From NCBI GenBank assembly GCA_002508495.1, contig DANA01000036.1:1-43868 (forward strand): 43,868 bases of DNA, read 5' to 3'. This document shows, one piece after another, positions 22,319-29,457 of the stretch (positions are counted from its first letter, which is position 1; every line of letters starts with the position of its first letter). Under the pieces are notes generated by a model. That model saw only the letters and a list, made by a program, of their open reading frames with translations, searched no databases and was not told the origin of the DNA. The stretch is from Methanoregula sp. UBA276. GTDB lineage: Archaea; Halobacteriota; Methanomicrobia; Methanomicrobiales; Methanospirillaceae. Made by a program: the position numbers and the translations under genes.

Positions 22319-24636
22319 ATTACCACGACCTGCTTACCCTGTGCGGGAGTGCTTGCCCTGGGGCTGTGCCGGTGCTTGGTGCTGTGCTTGCCTTTTACCA
22401 GGCGCTTGTAGAGCCACCAGACAACGAAACACACAAGGATGATCGCGCCTCCCATCGCCGGCGCGGCGAGGCCGTTCTGCCGGAACCATTCGAGCGGATC
22501 CCCGGGGATTGCCCGGGTTGCATCCTGTGCGGCGTTTTCGATTGCTTCGTAAGGTGTGCCCTCTCCGAAAGCTGCATCGAAGTACCCGCCGCTTGAATCG
22601 ATCTGTTCTGCGATCTGGTCCCGCATGGCGTCGGCCTGTTCCGGGGTGATTGTGCCGGCTGCTTCTGCCGCGTCGATCTGGTCGATCTGGTCGTTGAGGG
22701 TGTCCCAGTATGACGGGTCAACCTGACCGGTGAGCGGGTCGGTGTAGGGAGACAGCGGATTAATCGTCGGGTATGTCGGGAGGTTCGGATCGACCGGTGT
22801 TAAGCTCGGGTCGGGGGTTGGAGTGACGGTCCCGGGGTCGTTCTTACCTCCAAGATAGGAGGAGAGGCCGTAGCTGATCATACCTCCCGTTGCAACTAAC
22901 ATCCCTGCATTGAGATAATCACGGGCGGTACGTTTCGTTGCATTTTCAGTGGTTGATTCAATCGCTGCCTTCTCTGCCTTTGCGGTTGCTTCGGCAGATT
23001 CAAGGGTTTTGATCGAGCTGGGGGCGGTGTTCGCTGCTTTCGTGGTTCCGACACTCTCCGCAACCTTCGCGGGAGGGGTGTAGGTTTTACCTGCTGTCCT
23101 GGCTGTGGCTTTCTGATTAAGGAGATCCTGCGCATGGGTGAACCGGTTTTTCTGTGCTGCTGCGGCCTGTTGCTGTACGACTTTTTTCTGTGCGGCTGCA
23201 AGATCCGCCATTCGTTTTTGTTCTGCGATGATCTGAGCTCTGGCCTTGTTTGCCTCCGCTTGATTTGCAGCCTGTTTAAAGGCTAATTCCCGCTTTTGAA
23301 GTGCTTTGATATATTCGGCTGACGATGCCTGATTTATACCAAACTTCTTTGCAGCGGTAACGGTCTTTACTGCTGCGGCCTGTTTCGCGGCCACTTGTGC
23401 AGCGTTGCCCGTTGCCTTGATGGAGGGCTTGGTAAACTTTCCAAATTTAATCATTGCTTTGTTACCTCCTACCGCTCCGAGTGCTGCGAGAGCTACCGGG
23501 GCGGCGGTTTCTTTTGCTCCTTTTGCGATCCCTTTTCCCACTTCGGACGCTTTCGCCGCTGCGGTTGCGATCTTCCCTGCTTTCATGGCAGTTTTGCCGG
23601 CTACGTACCCGGTCCCGCCGGTCATGGCTCCAAGCGCCATAAGTCCAAGATCGATCCCGCCATACAGCCATTCATCGCCGCTGATCTCGTTGATCCTGCC
23701 CGTAGCGACCTTATTTCCTACGTTCATGGCATCGAGCGGGGCTAACATGTCTATCGCTGTGGTTGCTCCATAGAGCCCGGCACCGGCTGCGGCTGTTCCT
23801 GCATCTCCGCTTTCCCATCCCCGGGCGAATGTCTCCCCGCCGGTTTGATACGACAGATCGCGGGTTCCGACAATCTGATCGATCACGTTGCCGTTTTTCG
23901 GGCTTGGTGAGATGAACGATCCAGGGCCGGTGTTTAGGCTGAATGTTGGGATGTTTTGGGCAAGAGCAAGAACCGGCGCGGCTGCTGCGGTTGTTGCAGC
24001 CGGGGCTGCTGCTACGCTCCTTGTGATGGTCGATCCTGTATCACTCGCTGCCTTGACTGCGGCGGCAGGTGCTGCGGTTGTTGCTTTTGCAATCTCTGCG
24101 GCTACCTTACCGGCATCCGGGAAGGAAAACGAGGGCGGTTTAAACGATGTTACGGCCTGCTTTGCAGAAATGACCGGCGCGGCGATCACGTTTGCCGCTG
24201 CTTTCGCGGTTTGAATGACTGCCGGCTGAAACACTTCAACCGGTAAGCCGTTGGCTATCCGGTAAGCCTTGTTAATCTCGTAGGCAGTCTTTGCGGCAGA
24301 GTATCCCGCTGTTTGTGCTGCATCCCGGGCGATCTTGGTTGGATCGTTAGCTACCCGGGCAGCACTTGCGGCGGCTTCCTGAACGGCAGAGATCCCGGCG
24401 CTTGTCAGGCTTCCGAGGTTGGGAGCCTGAAAGCCTGCCGGGAACCCAAAAGAGGGTATTTTGACTGAAGAGGCGGCGTTAGAAATGTGGGAAAGGGTGG
24501 GAGCGAAAAACGATCCCACGGCGCGGGAGGCTACAGAGTAGGCGGATGCTGCGGTTTTTACAGCTCCGCTTACGGCACCTGTGATACCTCCAACTGCGCC
24601 GCTGATCGCGCTGGCGATCCCGTCGAACAATCCCAT
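22315..24636 (-). CDS. Large Ala-rich viral membrane protein with fusion-peptide-like N-terminus
   Basis: 773 residues, the largest provirus protein. It begins MGLFDGIASAISGAVGGI, a Gly-rich amphipathic helix resembling membrane-active peptides, and continues with many Ala-rich helices and GFPAGFQAP-like breaks. Residues about 255-400 are Gly/Ala-rich with hydrophobic helices. A Lys/Gln/Ala-rich coiled-coil region spans about 400-560. A Pro/Thr/Asp linker (about 605-640) and a C-terminal membrane helix (GGAIILVCFVVWWLYKRLVK) with a basic tail follow. The position directly after the capsid gene suggests a virion membrane protein involved in genome delivery or membrane penetration. This role is inferred. 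Confidence 0.65.
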   Translation of the reverse strand: MGLFDGIASAISGAVGGITGAVSGAVKTAASAYSVASRAVGSFFAPTLSHISNAASSVKIPSFGFPAGFQAPNLGSLTSAGISAVQEAAASAARVANDPTKIARDAAQTAGYSAAKTAYEINKAYRIANGLPVEVFQPAVIQTAKAAANVIAAPVISAKQAVTSFKPPSFSFPDAGKVAAEIAKATTAAPAAAVKAASDTGSTITRSVAAAPAATTAAAAPVLALAQNIPTFSLNTGPGSFISPSPKNGNVIDQIVGTRDLSYQTGGETFARGWESGDAGTAAAGAGLYGATTAIDMLAPLDAMNVGNKVATGRINEISGDEWLYGGIDLGLMALGAMTGGTGYVAGKTAMKAGKIATAAAKASEVGKGIAKGAKETAAPVALAALGAVGGNKAMIKFGKFTKPSIKATGNAAQVAAKQAAAVKTVTAAKKFGINQASSAEYIKALQKRELAFKQAANQAEANKARAQIIAEQKRMADLAAAQKKVVQQQAAAAQKNRFTHAQDLLNQKATARTAGKTYTPPAKVAESVGTTKAANTAPSSIKTLESAEATAKAEKAAIESTTENATKRTARDYLNAGMLVATGGMISYGLSSYLGGKNDPGTVTPTPDPSLTPVDPNLPTYPTINPLSPYTDPLTGQVDPSYWDTLNDQIDQIDAAEAAGTITPEQADAMRDQIAEQIDSSGGYFDAAFGEGTPYEAIENAAQDATRAIPGDPLEWFRQNGLAAPAMGGAIILVCFVVWWLYKRLVKGKHSTKHRHSPRASTPAQGKQVVVM

Positions 24637-24660
24637 TTTGGCACGTCCTCACCGGGGGAT

Positions 24661-25638
24661 TTATGAGGGGGTGCCTTCGAGGACTGCCCGGGCTATCTCA
24701 AACACGCGGGTATTCACCACGTATTCACAGCTCAGGTACCTGATTTTACCGGCAGTTGCGGCCTTGGCTGCGATCTGATAGTCGCCTTTCTGGAATTTCC
24801 AGCCACGCAACCCGAAGATATCATTTGTGATCTCGGTCCCGTAATCGATGAGGACAACGCCGGTGAGTGGGGCACAGAGATATGAGCGGCGGTTGATTTC
24901 CTTCATGCTCTCATATTCCAGCGTGTAGATTTCGCGCCGGTCCGGAGTGGTGACGATGATCCCGATCTTTCCTGGGTTGCTGCCACCCCTTACGCCTGCG
25001 GTGCTGAATGAGGTGAGGACCGCACGCCGGTTAAGCGTACCGGTTGGGATCTCGAAAAACTCTGCGAGCTCTTCAGAGACATTGAACGCCTTTTCGAGAG
25101 CTACGATCTTGGGCTCGGCTGCGAGAGAGAGATCCGCGCCGTACTTCGCCTGGAATTCCTCGGTAGAATACACATTCTCTTCAAGGGAGATGGTACCGGT
25201 GAGGCTGGTAATCGCGCAGTCAGCGTTTACCGTCGGGTTGACGTTGATCGAGAACTCAAGGGACTCCTTTGAGAGTGCCATGATATCGCCCTGGTCAAAG
25301 ATCACCATGAAGGCAAACGGGGTATCTGCGGCTTTCACTGCGGTGAAGGCTGCATCGGGGTTCACGGTCTTACCCTGTGAATCGTAGTAGTTCAGGACCG
25401 CGATATCCAGCGCTTTAACGCTGTAATGTACGGTGTTCCCGTCAGATACGATCCTCATGTCGGTTATCTGATTCAGGAGATCCGACATGGTCAGTACGCT
25501 GTCGGTTGTGCTGTTGACGTTGTGAACAACGCCGGAGAAATTCACGAAGATCCGATCAATGACCGCGTCACGCGGCAGATCGGTTTTCTTGTTGGAAAGG
25601 GTGAATTTATCCATGAGGGTTCTTTTCTTTGAATACAT
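24661..25638 (-). CDS. Probable double jelly-roll major capsid protein
   Basis: 325 residues, in the range of archaeal double jelly-roll capsids (about 300-350). The N-terminal segment LPRDAVIDRIFVNFSGVV matches the opening strand pattern of PRD1/PM2-like capsids (L-P-R-x-x-I-x-R-I-F-x-x-x-S-G). The chain is strand-rich throughout, with FMVIFDQGDIMALSKES and ITSLTGTISLEENVY, and few Cys. It follows the A32-like ATPase and a 37-residue membrane protein, an order shared by many viruses of this lineage. The start at 25638 has AAAGGAAAG upstream. The call rests on motif and context; no structure was computed. Confidence 0.7.
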   Translation of the reverse strand: MYSKKRTLMDKFTLSNKKTDLPRDAVIDRIFVNFSGVVHNVNSTTDSVLTMSDLLNQITDMRIVSDGNTVHYSVKALDIAVLNYYDSQGKTVNPDAAFTAVKAADTPFAFMVIFDQGDIMALSKESLEFSINVNPTVNADCAITSLTGTISLEENVYSTEEFQAKYGADLSLAAEPKIVALEKAFNVSEELAEFFEIPTGTLNRRAVLTSFSTAGVRGGSNPGKIGIIVTTPDRREIYTLEYESMKEINRRSYLCAPLTGVVLIDYGTEITNDIFGLRGWKFQKGDYQIAAKAATAGKIRYLSCEYVVNTRVFEIARAVLEGTPS

Positions 25639-25683
25639 GGTTTCTTTCCTTTGGTGTGTGTAGGTCTGCGAACGGTGCGGGGC

Positions 25684-25797
25684 TTACTTACGTGTGTAGA
25701 GCCAGACAGCGAGAACGACGACAGAAACGGCAATCGCGATGGCGATGGTAGTCTTGTTCTCGTTGACAAATCCAAGTGCATTATCGACAAGTTCCAT
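25684..25797 (-). CDS. 37-residue membrane protein upstream of capsid gene
   Basis: A short acidic start (MELVDNALGFVNENK) precedes one membrane helix (TTIAIAIAVSVVVLAVWLY) and a basic end, TRK. GGTGA lies 9 bases before the ATG. It lies between the packaging ATPase and the capsid gene on the same strand. Small membrane proteins at this place are common in lipid-containing double jelly-roll viruses. Its role is not known. Confidence 0.6.
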   Translation of the reverse strand: MELVDNALGFVNENKTTIAIAIAVSVVVLAVWLYTRK

Positions 25798-25859
25798 GGG
25801 TGTTTTTCACCGGGTTCCCGTTTGGAAACCGGCCTTAAAAACCTGAAAAAAAAGCGGAT

Positions 25860-26543
25860 TTAGCCTAAATGCGGCGTTATTCGGGTGACCTGATCAGCCC
25901 TGATCAGCGTGTGCTGATTCGTTTTGTGATTGTATTTTATTACGTCGTGTTCTTTCAAATCGGCGTTAATATCGGGGAAATTGGGGATGATGCATTCCAC
26001 GTACCGGATATCGTGCGGGATCAGCATTTTCAGAACCCATGAGAATTTGCATTGGGACCAGAGGATCTTTGGAAACTGCTGAAGACGCTGATCAACAAAA
26101 AACATGTTTTGCTGATATCCCCGGCCTTCCCGGGCGATGAGTTCCAAAAGCGGATCTGCGGTGTTGCCGTTCGGGTTGTATAGGTGGGCTTCTTCGATGA
26201 TGATCGAACGGGGGATTTTTGCATCATAGAGGGCTTCGAGTAGTAACCGGTACTGTTCGATGAGCTCGGGGGTTCTGATCTTCGGGCTCGGGACAACGAT
26301 CAGGTATTTTGCATTGAGGGCGCGGCGGAAATTGTATTTTTTCCCGGGGTCGATGCGGAGCAGCTGGGTTTTTTTCAGTTTCAGGAGGCCGGCGTGATTC
26401 TGGTTTTTTGTGTCGAGGACGAGAAAGGGTTTTTTGCCCTGGTAGAGCTGTTCGACCATTGCGCCGACCAGGAATGATTTTCCGCCGCCGGTCGGAGCGG
26501 CTACCATCTGATGTTCGTTTAACAGGATATCGGGGTCTTGCAT
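25860..26543 (-). CDS. A32-like (FtsK/HerA) genome packaging ATPase
   Basis: 227 residues from the ATG at 26543; a TTG at 26639 would extend it 32 residues but overlap the upstream gene by 82 bases. Marks: Walker A APTGGGKSF, a DTK motif (FLVLDTKNQNH), Walker B RSIIIEEAHLY, and an arginine/glutamine-rich GRGYQQNMFFVDQR sensor. Family knowledge: these ATPases pump genomic DNA into preformed membrane-containing capsids and are the second hallmark gene of the PRD1/adenovirus lineage. Size and motif order fit. It is cytoplasmic, probably acting at a special capsid vertex. Confidence 0.88.
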   Translation of the reverse strand: MQDPDILLNEHQMVAAPTGGGKSFLVGAMVEQLYQGKKPFLVLDTKNQNHAGLLKLKKTQLLRIDPGKKYNFRRALNAKYLIVVPSPKIRTPELIEQYRLLLEALYDAKIPRSIIIEEAHLYNPNGNTADPLLELIAREGRGYQQNMFFVDQRLQQFPKILWSQCKFSWVLKMLIPHDIRYVECIIPNFPDINADLKEHDVIKYNHKTNQHTLIRADQVTRITPHLG

Positions 26544-26557
26544 GGCAAAAAAGAGGT

Positions 26558-27232
26558 TTAACCCATTCCTGGCGCCGGGGGTTCTGATTCTATTAAGCGC
26601 TTGATCACCGGTACCGGCTGGGCGTTGGTTGTTACCCAATCCGGCACAAACAGGGCAGTCTCTACGAGGGGGACAGGAGCCGGGGCGGGGGGTTCCGGTA
26701 TCGGAGAGGCAGGAAGAGGTTTACCGGTCATCGGGTCGAGGCCGGCACGCTGCCGGGCCTGTTTCATCTCAATGTTTTTCCGGTTGTGCTCTGCGATCTG
26801 TTTTGTCTCATCGTCCTTTTTCTGCCGCTGTTTCTGCTCATAGAACGCGATTATTACGGGAGTATAGCAGACTGCGAGACCAGCGATCCCGATAAGTGCA
26901 CAGATCGCCGGGCTGTCAGGTTCGGCACCGGTCGGGAAGTAGTGCCAGAGCGATTTATTGAGGAAACCCCGGCTGAAGTTTTGCCACAGTGAAAGATTCG
27001 GCGGGGGGAAATGCTCTTTTTCACAGAACCTTACGCTCTCTTCAATGGCGATATCGAGCAGCGCGATCCCGGGGTGGTCTGTCTGTTCCGGTACGAGTGC
27101 CGGCGCGGTCTCTCCGGCCTTTGCGGGTTTATCCGTGGTCGTCTTACCGGTTGCGGGGGCGGGGGGTGCGCCTCCATCAATGGTGACGAACTCGGTAAGG
27201 TCTTTCAGGGAGTCAAAATCATCCCCGGTCAT
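26558..27232 (-). CDS. Viral membrane protein with Pro-rich ends
   Basis: 224 residues. A Pro/Ala/Thr-rich acidic N-terminal half, a short region with FPPPNLSLWQNFSRGFL, and one or two hydrophobic stretches (ICALIGIAGLAVCYTPVIIAF) are followed by a charged helix (EQKQRQKKDDETKQIAEHNR) and a Pro-rich C terminus. It ends 14 bases before the ATPase start and overlaps the upstream gene's end by 1 base. A membrane-anchored virion or assembly factor is possible. No family recognised. Confidence 0.55.
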   Translation of the reverse strand: MTGDDFDSLKDLTEFVTIDGGAPPAPATGKTTTDKPAKAGETAPALVPEQTDHPGIALLDIAIEESVRFCEKEHFPPPNLSLWQNFSRGFLNKSLWHYFPTGAEPDSPAICALIGIAGLAVCYTPVIIAFYEQKQRQKKDDETKQIAEHNRKNIEMKQARQRAGLDPMTGKPLPASPIPEPPAPAPVPLVETALFVPDWVTTNAQPVPVIKRLIESEPPAPGMG

Positions 27233-27459
27233 TATCGATCACCCCGATCCGGGCTTGGTTCCAGTTCTTTTTCCGGTTTCCTCTCTCGTATTTGGGCGAT
27301 AATTTCGGTTTCCTCAATTACGACCCTGATCCGGAGTCCTTCGGGGCTGCGGTATCTTGCGATCATGTCTTCCTGCGGGATTCGATCCAGGAGCCGGTCA
27401 ACGGTCGCACAAACGCGGGACAGCTGGGATATATCGGGTATTCCGAACATCGGCATCAC
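27232..27459 (-). CDS. Small viral protein, unknown
   Basis: 75 residues, opening MMPMFGIPDISQL. A short helix with VCATVDRLLDRIPQE precedes a strand-like stretch (GLRIRVVIEETEIIAQIRE) and a charged end. The start overlaps the stop of the upstream gene by 4 bases and the stop overlaps the next start, indicating translational coupling. No family or motif recognised. Confidence 0.55.
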   Translation of the reverse strand: MMPMFGIPDISQLSRVCATVDRLLDRIPQEDMIARYRSPEGLRIRVVIEETEIIAQIRERKPEKELEPSPDRGDR

Positions 27460-28022
27460 ATCCCCGGGAGAGCTGCACCGGCAAACCTGATCGGCGCGGG
27501 AGCCGGTTCTTCAATCGGGTATTCCAGGGGGATCTCCTGATGCTGTGCAAAGAGGAAATACAAGGCCGCGATTACTCCGAGAATCACGAGGAGCAGCAAC
27601 GCCGGTAACATCGGCGATGGTTCGGGAGCAGCAACGCTTTTTTTCTTGGGAATCCGCACAGGATCAACGAGTTTTAGCGGATCAATCTGCTGATCGATAC
27701 TCTGATCAGCCTGATCTGATCGGATTTCCTGCGTTTTCTCTGCTTTTTGCTGATCGGGTTCCGCTGGTTTCGTTCCGGAATCAGCGGGGGGAATCAGGGA
27801 AATTTTTGTTACACCCTGATCGAACTGTGCGATCTCTTCTGCTGTTGCTGATCGGACACGTTGCCGTTTACACTCGTAACATTGCGGCCGGAGGGTTCCG
27901 GGTTTGGCTTCCCACATGCGACCGCAATTGAGACAGACCAGTATGCGACGCTGATCATCAGTCACCTTTTGCGGATCAGCCTGATCGGGCTGTTTTTCTG
28001 CTGTTTTTTCAGGTTCTGTCAT
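27456..28022 (-). CDS. Zinc-ribbon membrane protein, first gene of the late block
   Basis: 188 residues. An N-terminal zinc ribbon (CLNCGRMW then CYECKRQR) follows a Gln/Asp-rich start. The middle is unusually rich in Asp-Gln pairs (DQADQSIDQQIDP), encoded by repeated TGATCAG-type sequence. One membrane helix near the C terminus (ALLLLVILGVIAALYFLFA) precedes a Pro/Glu-rich tail. It is the promoter-proximal gene of the leftward block, so it may combine nucleic-acid binding with membrane attachment, for example during assembly. This is inference. Confidence 0.55.
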   Translation of the reverse strand: MTEPEKTAEKQPDQADPQKVTDDQRRILVCLNCGRMWEAKPGTLRPQCYECKRQRVRSATAEEIAQFDQGVTKISLIPPADSGTKPAEPDQQKAEKTQEIRSDQADQSIDQQIDPLKLVDPVRIPKKKSVAAPEPSPMLPALLLLVILGVIAALYFLFAQHQEIPLEYPIEEPAPAPIRFAGAALPGM

Positions 28023-28072
28023 GTTTTATCAGTGAAATGAGGGCGCGGGGTGCTGATAAACCTGCAAAATAT

Positions 28073-28096
28073 GCGGATTTATTCGGGTAAATCCGC
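28073..28096. promoter_or_regulatory. Inverted repeat in divergent viral promoter region
   Basis: GCGGATTTA and TAAATCCGC, 9-base perfect arms around TTCGGG. It lies between the leftward late block (start 28022) and the rightward gene at 28186. A/T-rich TATA-like elements flank it (aaaatat at 28066-28072; gtttatt near 28108). It is probably an operator for one or both promoters. Confidence 0.5.
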
Positions 28097-28185
28097 TGAT
28101 TTTTCGTGTTTATTCCTTCCCTCCGGCAATGACGGATCATGCCGGCGGAGTCCGGCTATCTCTCTCAAAACCGAGGTTTTTTGAA

Positions 28186-29025
28186 ATGTCTGAACTGATC
28201 AGCTTGATTTATCCGATTGTCGCGGCGGTCTTCGTTGCGTCATATCTGTTTGTGTCGAAGCAGACCGGGAGCTCCCCAGAATCGTTCGACCTGGTAAAGT
28301 TCGCGAGCACCCTGATTGTAGGAGGCGGGATCGCGGTCCTGTTCTACGTCACGGGATCCCCGATAAGTGCCGATGCGGTTGAGGTGCAGATCCTTGCATA
28401 TTCCGCGCTTGTTGTAATTGTCGAGAAGGGCATCAAGATTGTTGTCCGCACCGCTGTAAAGGTTAATATCTCGGGGTTTGCCCCGTTTCTCCCGAAGGTG
28501 CCGGTTGCCGCTGTGCCTGTCGCTGTGGCTGCTCCGGTGGCTGCCGTTTCCGCCCCCGTCAATTCTCCCGGGGTCGGTGCAACTGGCGATCACCATTATA
28601 TACTCTCGGGCGATGGAGTCGATACGGTCGATAAGATCGCCGTAAAATTTTACCCGGCAATCATCCAGGGGGTAAGCCCGTTACCGGTCGAAGTGTTCGT
28701 AGTTGCCGATCCCGCTGCCGGCCCTCATCAGGTCGTGAAAGGTGTAATTGACTGGAAAGACGGGACCCCTTGTGAGGAGTTCGTCTTCAAAAACGGAGTT
28801 GCACAGCTCCGCCACACCTACGAGTACCGGCAGGCCGGTACGCTTGTTGCCGGGGAACCTTCCCCCTACTACGCCCGGGAGTTCTATCCGGCATTGACCG
28901 CAACTTCCCGGGACGGCCTGATCTGCTCGATCAATAACGAGGCAGGGCGGTCCCTGATTGTGACGGTCAAGGATGCCGAGGCCGTCCGGCTCGGGAAGGT
29001 TACGAACTTCCCGGCACCCCAGTAA
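28186..29025 (+). CDS. Viral membrane protein with extracytoplasmic C-terminal domain
   Basis: 279 residues from the ATG at 28186, with GAGG about 10 bases upstream. Three hydrophobic segments occupy the first 110 residues (LIYPIVAAVFVASYLFV, LIVGGGIAVLFYV, ILAYSALVVIVEKGI). A Pro/Val/Ala linker follows, then a beta-rich domain from about 150 with DGVDTVDKIAVKFYP and WKDGTPCEEFVF. It is oriented against all neighbouring viral genes between 19 and 33 kb and is alone in its transcript, so it is probably regulated separately. A holin-like or exclusion function is possible but not shown. Confidence 0.6.
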   Translation: MSELISLIYPIVAAVFVASYLFVSKQTGSSPESFDLVKFASTLIVGGGIAVLFYVTGSPISADAVEVQILAYSALVVIVEKGIKIVVRTAVKVNISGFAPFLPKVPVAAVPVAVAAPVAAVSAPVNSPGVGATGDHHYILSGDGVDTVDKIAVKFYPAIIQGVSPLPVEVFVVADPAAGPHQVVKGVIDWKDGTPCEEFVFKNGVAQLRHTYEYRQAGTLVAGEPSPYYAREFYPALTATSRDGLICSINNEAGRSLIVTVKDAEAVRLGKVTNFPAPQ

Positions 29026-29176
29026 TTCCCTTTTTTTCTCCAAAGATTGTTATCCAGGGGATCGCTTTCTGCCTGACCCGTGAGAGGCCGAACCGGTTTT
29101 CTATCTCCTGTGCGCTGATCTCCATCTCGCTGATGATGGAATCTCGCCGGTGCCGGTACACCGAAAAGTGATACAT
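29000..29176 (-). CDS. Possible small viral protein
   Basis: 58 residues from the ATG at 29176 (or 91 from an ATG at 29275, which overlaps the upstream stop as ATGA). It reads as helical and charged: EMEISAQEIENRFGLSRVR and PWITIFGEKKG. It overlaps the end of the opposite gene 28186-29025 by 26 bases. All three minus frames between 29026 and 29270 are open in parts, so the true gene here is uncertain. Confidence 0.35.
   Translation of the reverse strand: MYHFSVYRHRRDSIISEMEISAQEIENRFGLSRVRQKAIPWITIFGEKKGITGVPGSS
29031..29037 (+). terminator. T-rich terminator after gene 28186-29025
   Basis: Seven consecutive T six bases after the stop codon, the usual intrinsic termination signal of archaea. 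It separates this rightward gene from the leftward small genes. Confidence 0.5.
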
Positions 29177-29271
29177 ACCACCATTTCGAAGGAGAGCGCA
29201 ATGGACCCGCCGGTAAAAAATAAACCGGCCATGCCTCCGACGGCCCTGATCCGCGATCCAGTCCCTGCATC

Positions 29272-29457
29272 TCATCCGAAAACCTCAATTTCTGCGCTTT
29301 CAAAAAACCGTTGCGTGATGATGGTTTTACCCTTGATCATCTCGCACAGGTCATACAACGTCCGGACACGGGATAGTGCCTGAATCACACGGGGGTCTTT
29401 GTCCCGAACTCTGACAATAATACCAGTCTTTGAGTTATTCATGAAGGTCACGACCAC
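29272..29457 (-). CDS. Small viral protein downstream of Rep
   Basis: 61 residues; an internal ATG at 29442 would give 56 starting MNNSKTGIIVRVRDKD. It has a strand-helix pattern (IIVRVRDKDPRVIQALSRVR) and a helix with TLYDLCEMIKGKTIITQRF. The start overlaps the 3' end of the Rep gene by 10 bases, indicating coupling. No family recognised. Confidence 0.5.
   Translation of the reverse strand: MVVTFMNNSKTGIIVRVRDKDPRVIQALSRVRTLYDLCEMIKGKTIITQRFFESAEIEVFG

Noticed and set aside
25542..25790. 82-codon minus frame upstream of the capsid gene
   Set aside because: It overlaps the capsid gene start in another frame and has Ser/Arg/Pro-rich shadow composition; the 37-residue membrane protein is the better reading.
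28884..29303. 140-codon frame and a 43-residue hydrophobic frame (29101-29232) on the minus strand
   Set aside because: Three overlapping frames compete; these two have poor start signals. I kept only the 29000-29176 frame, at low confidence.
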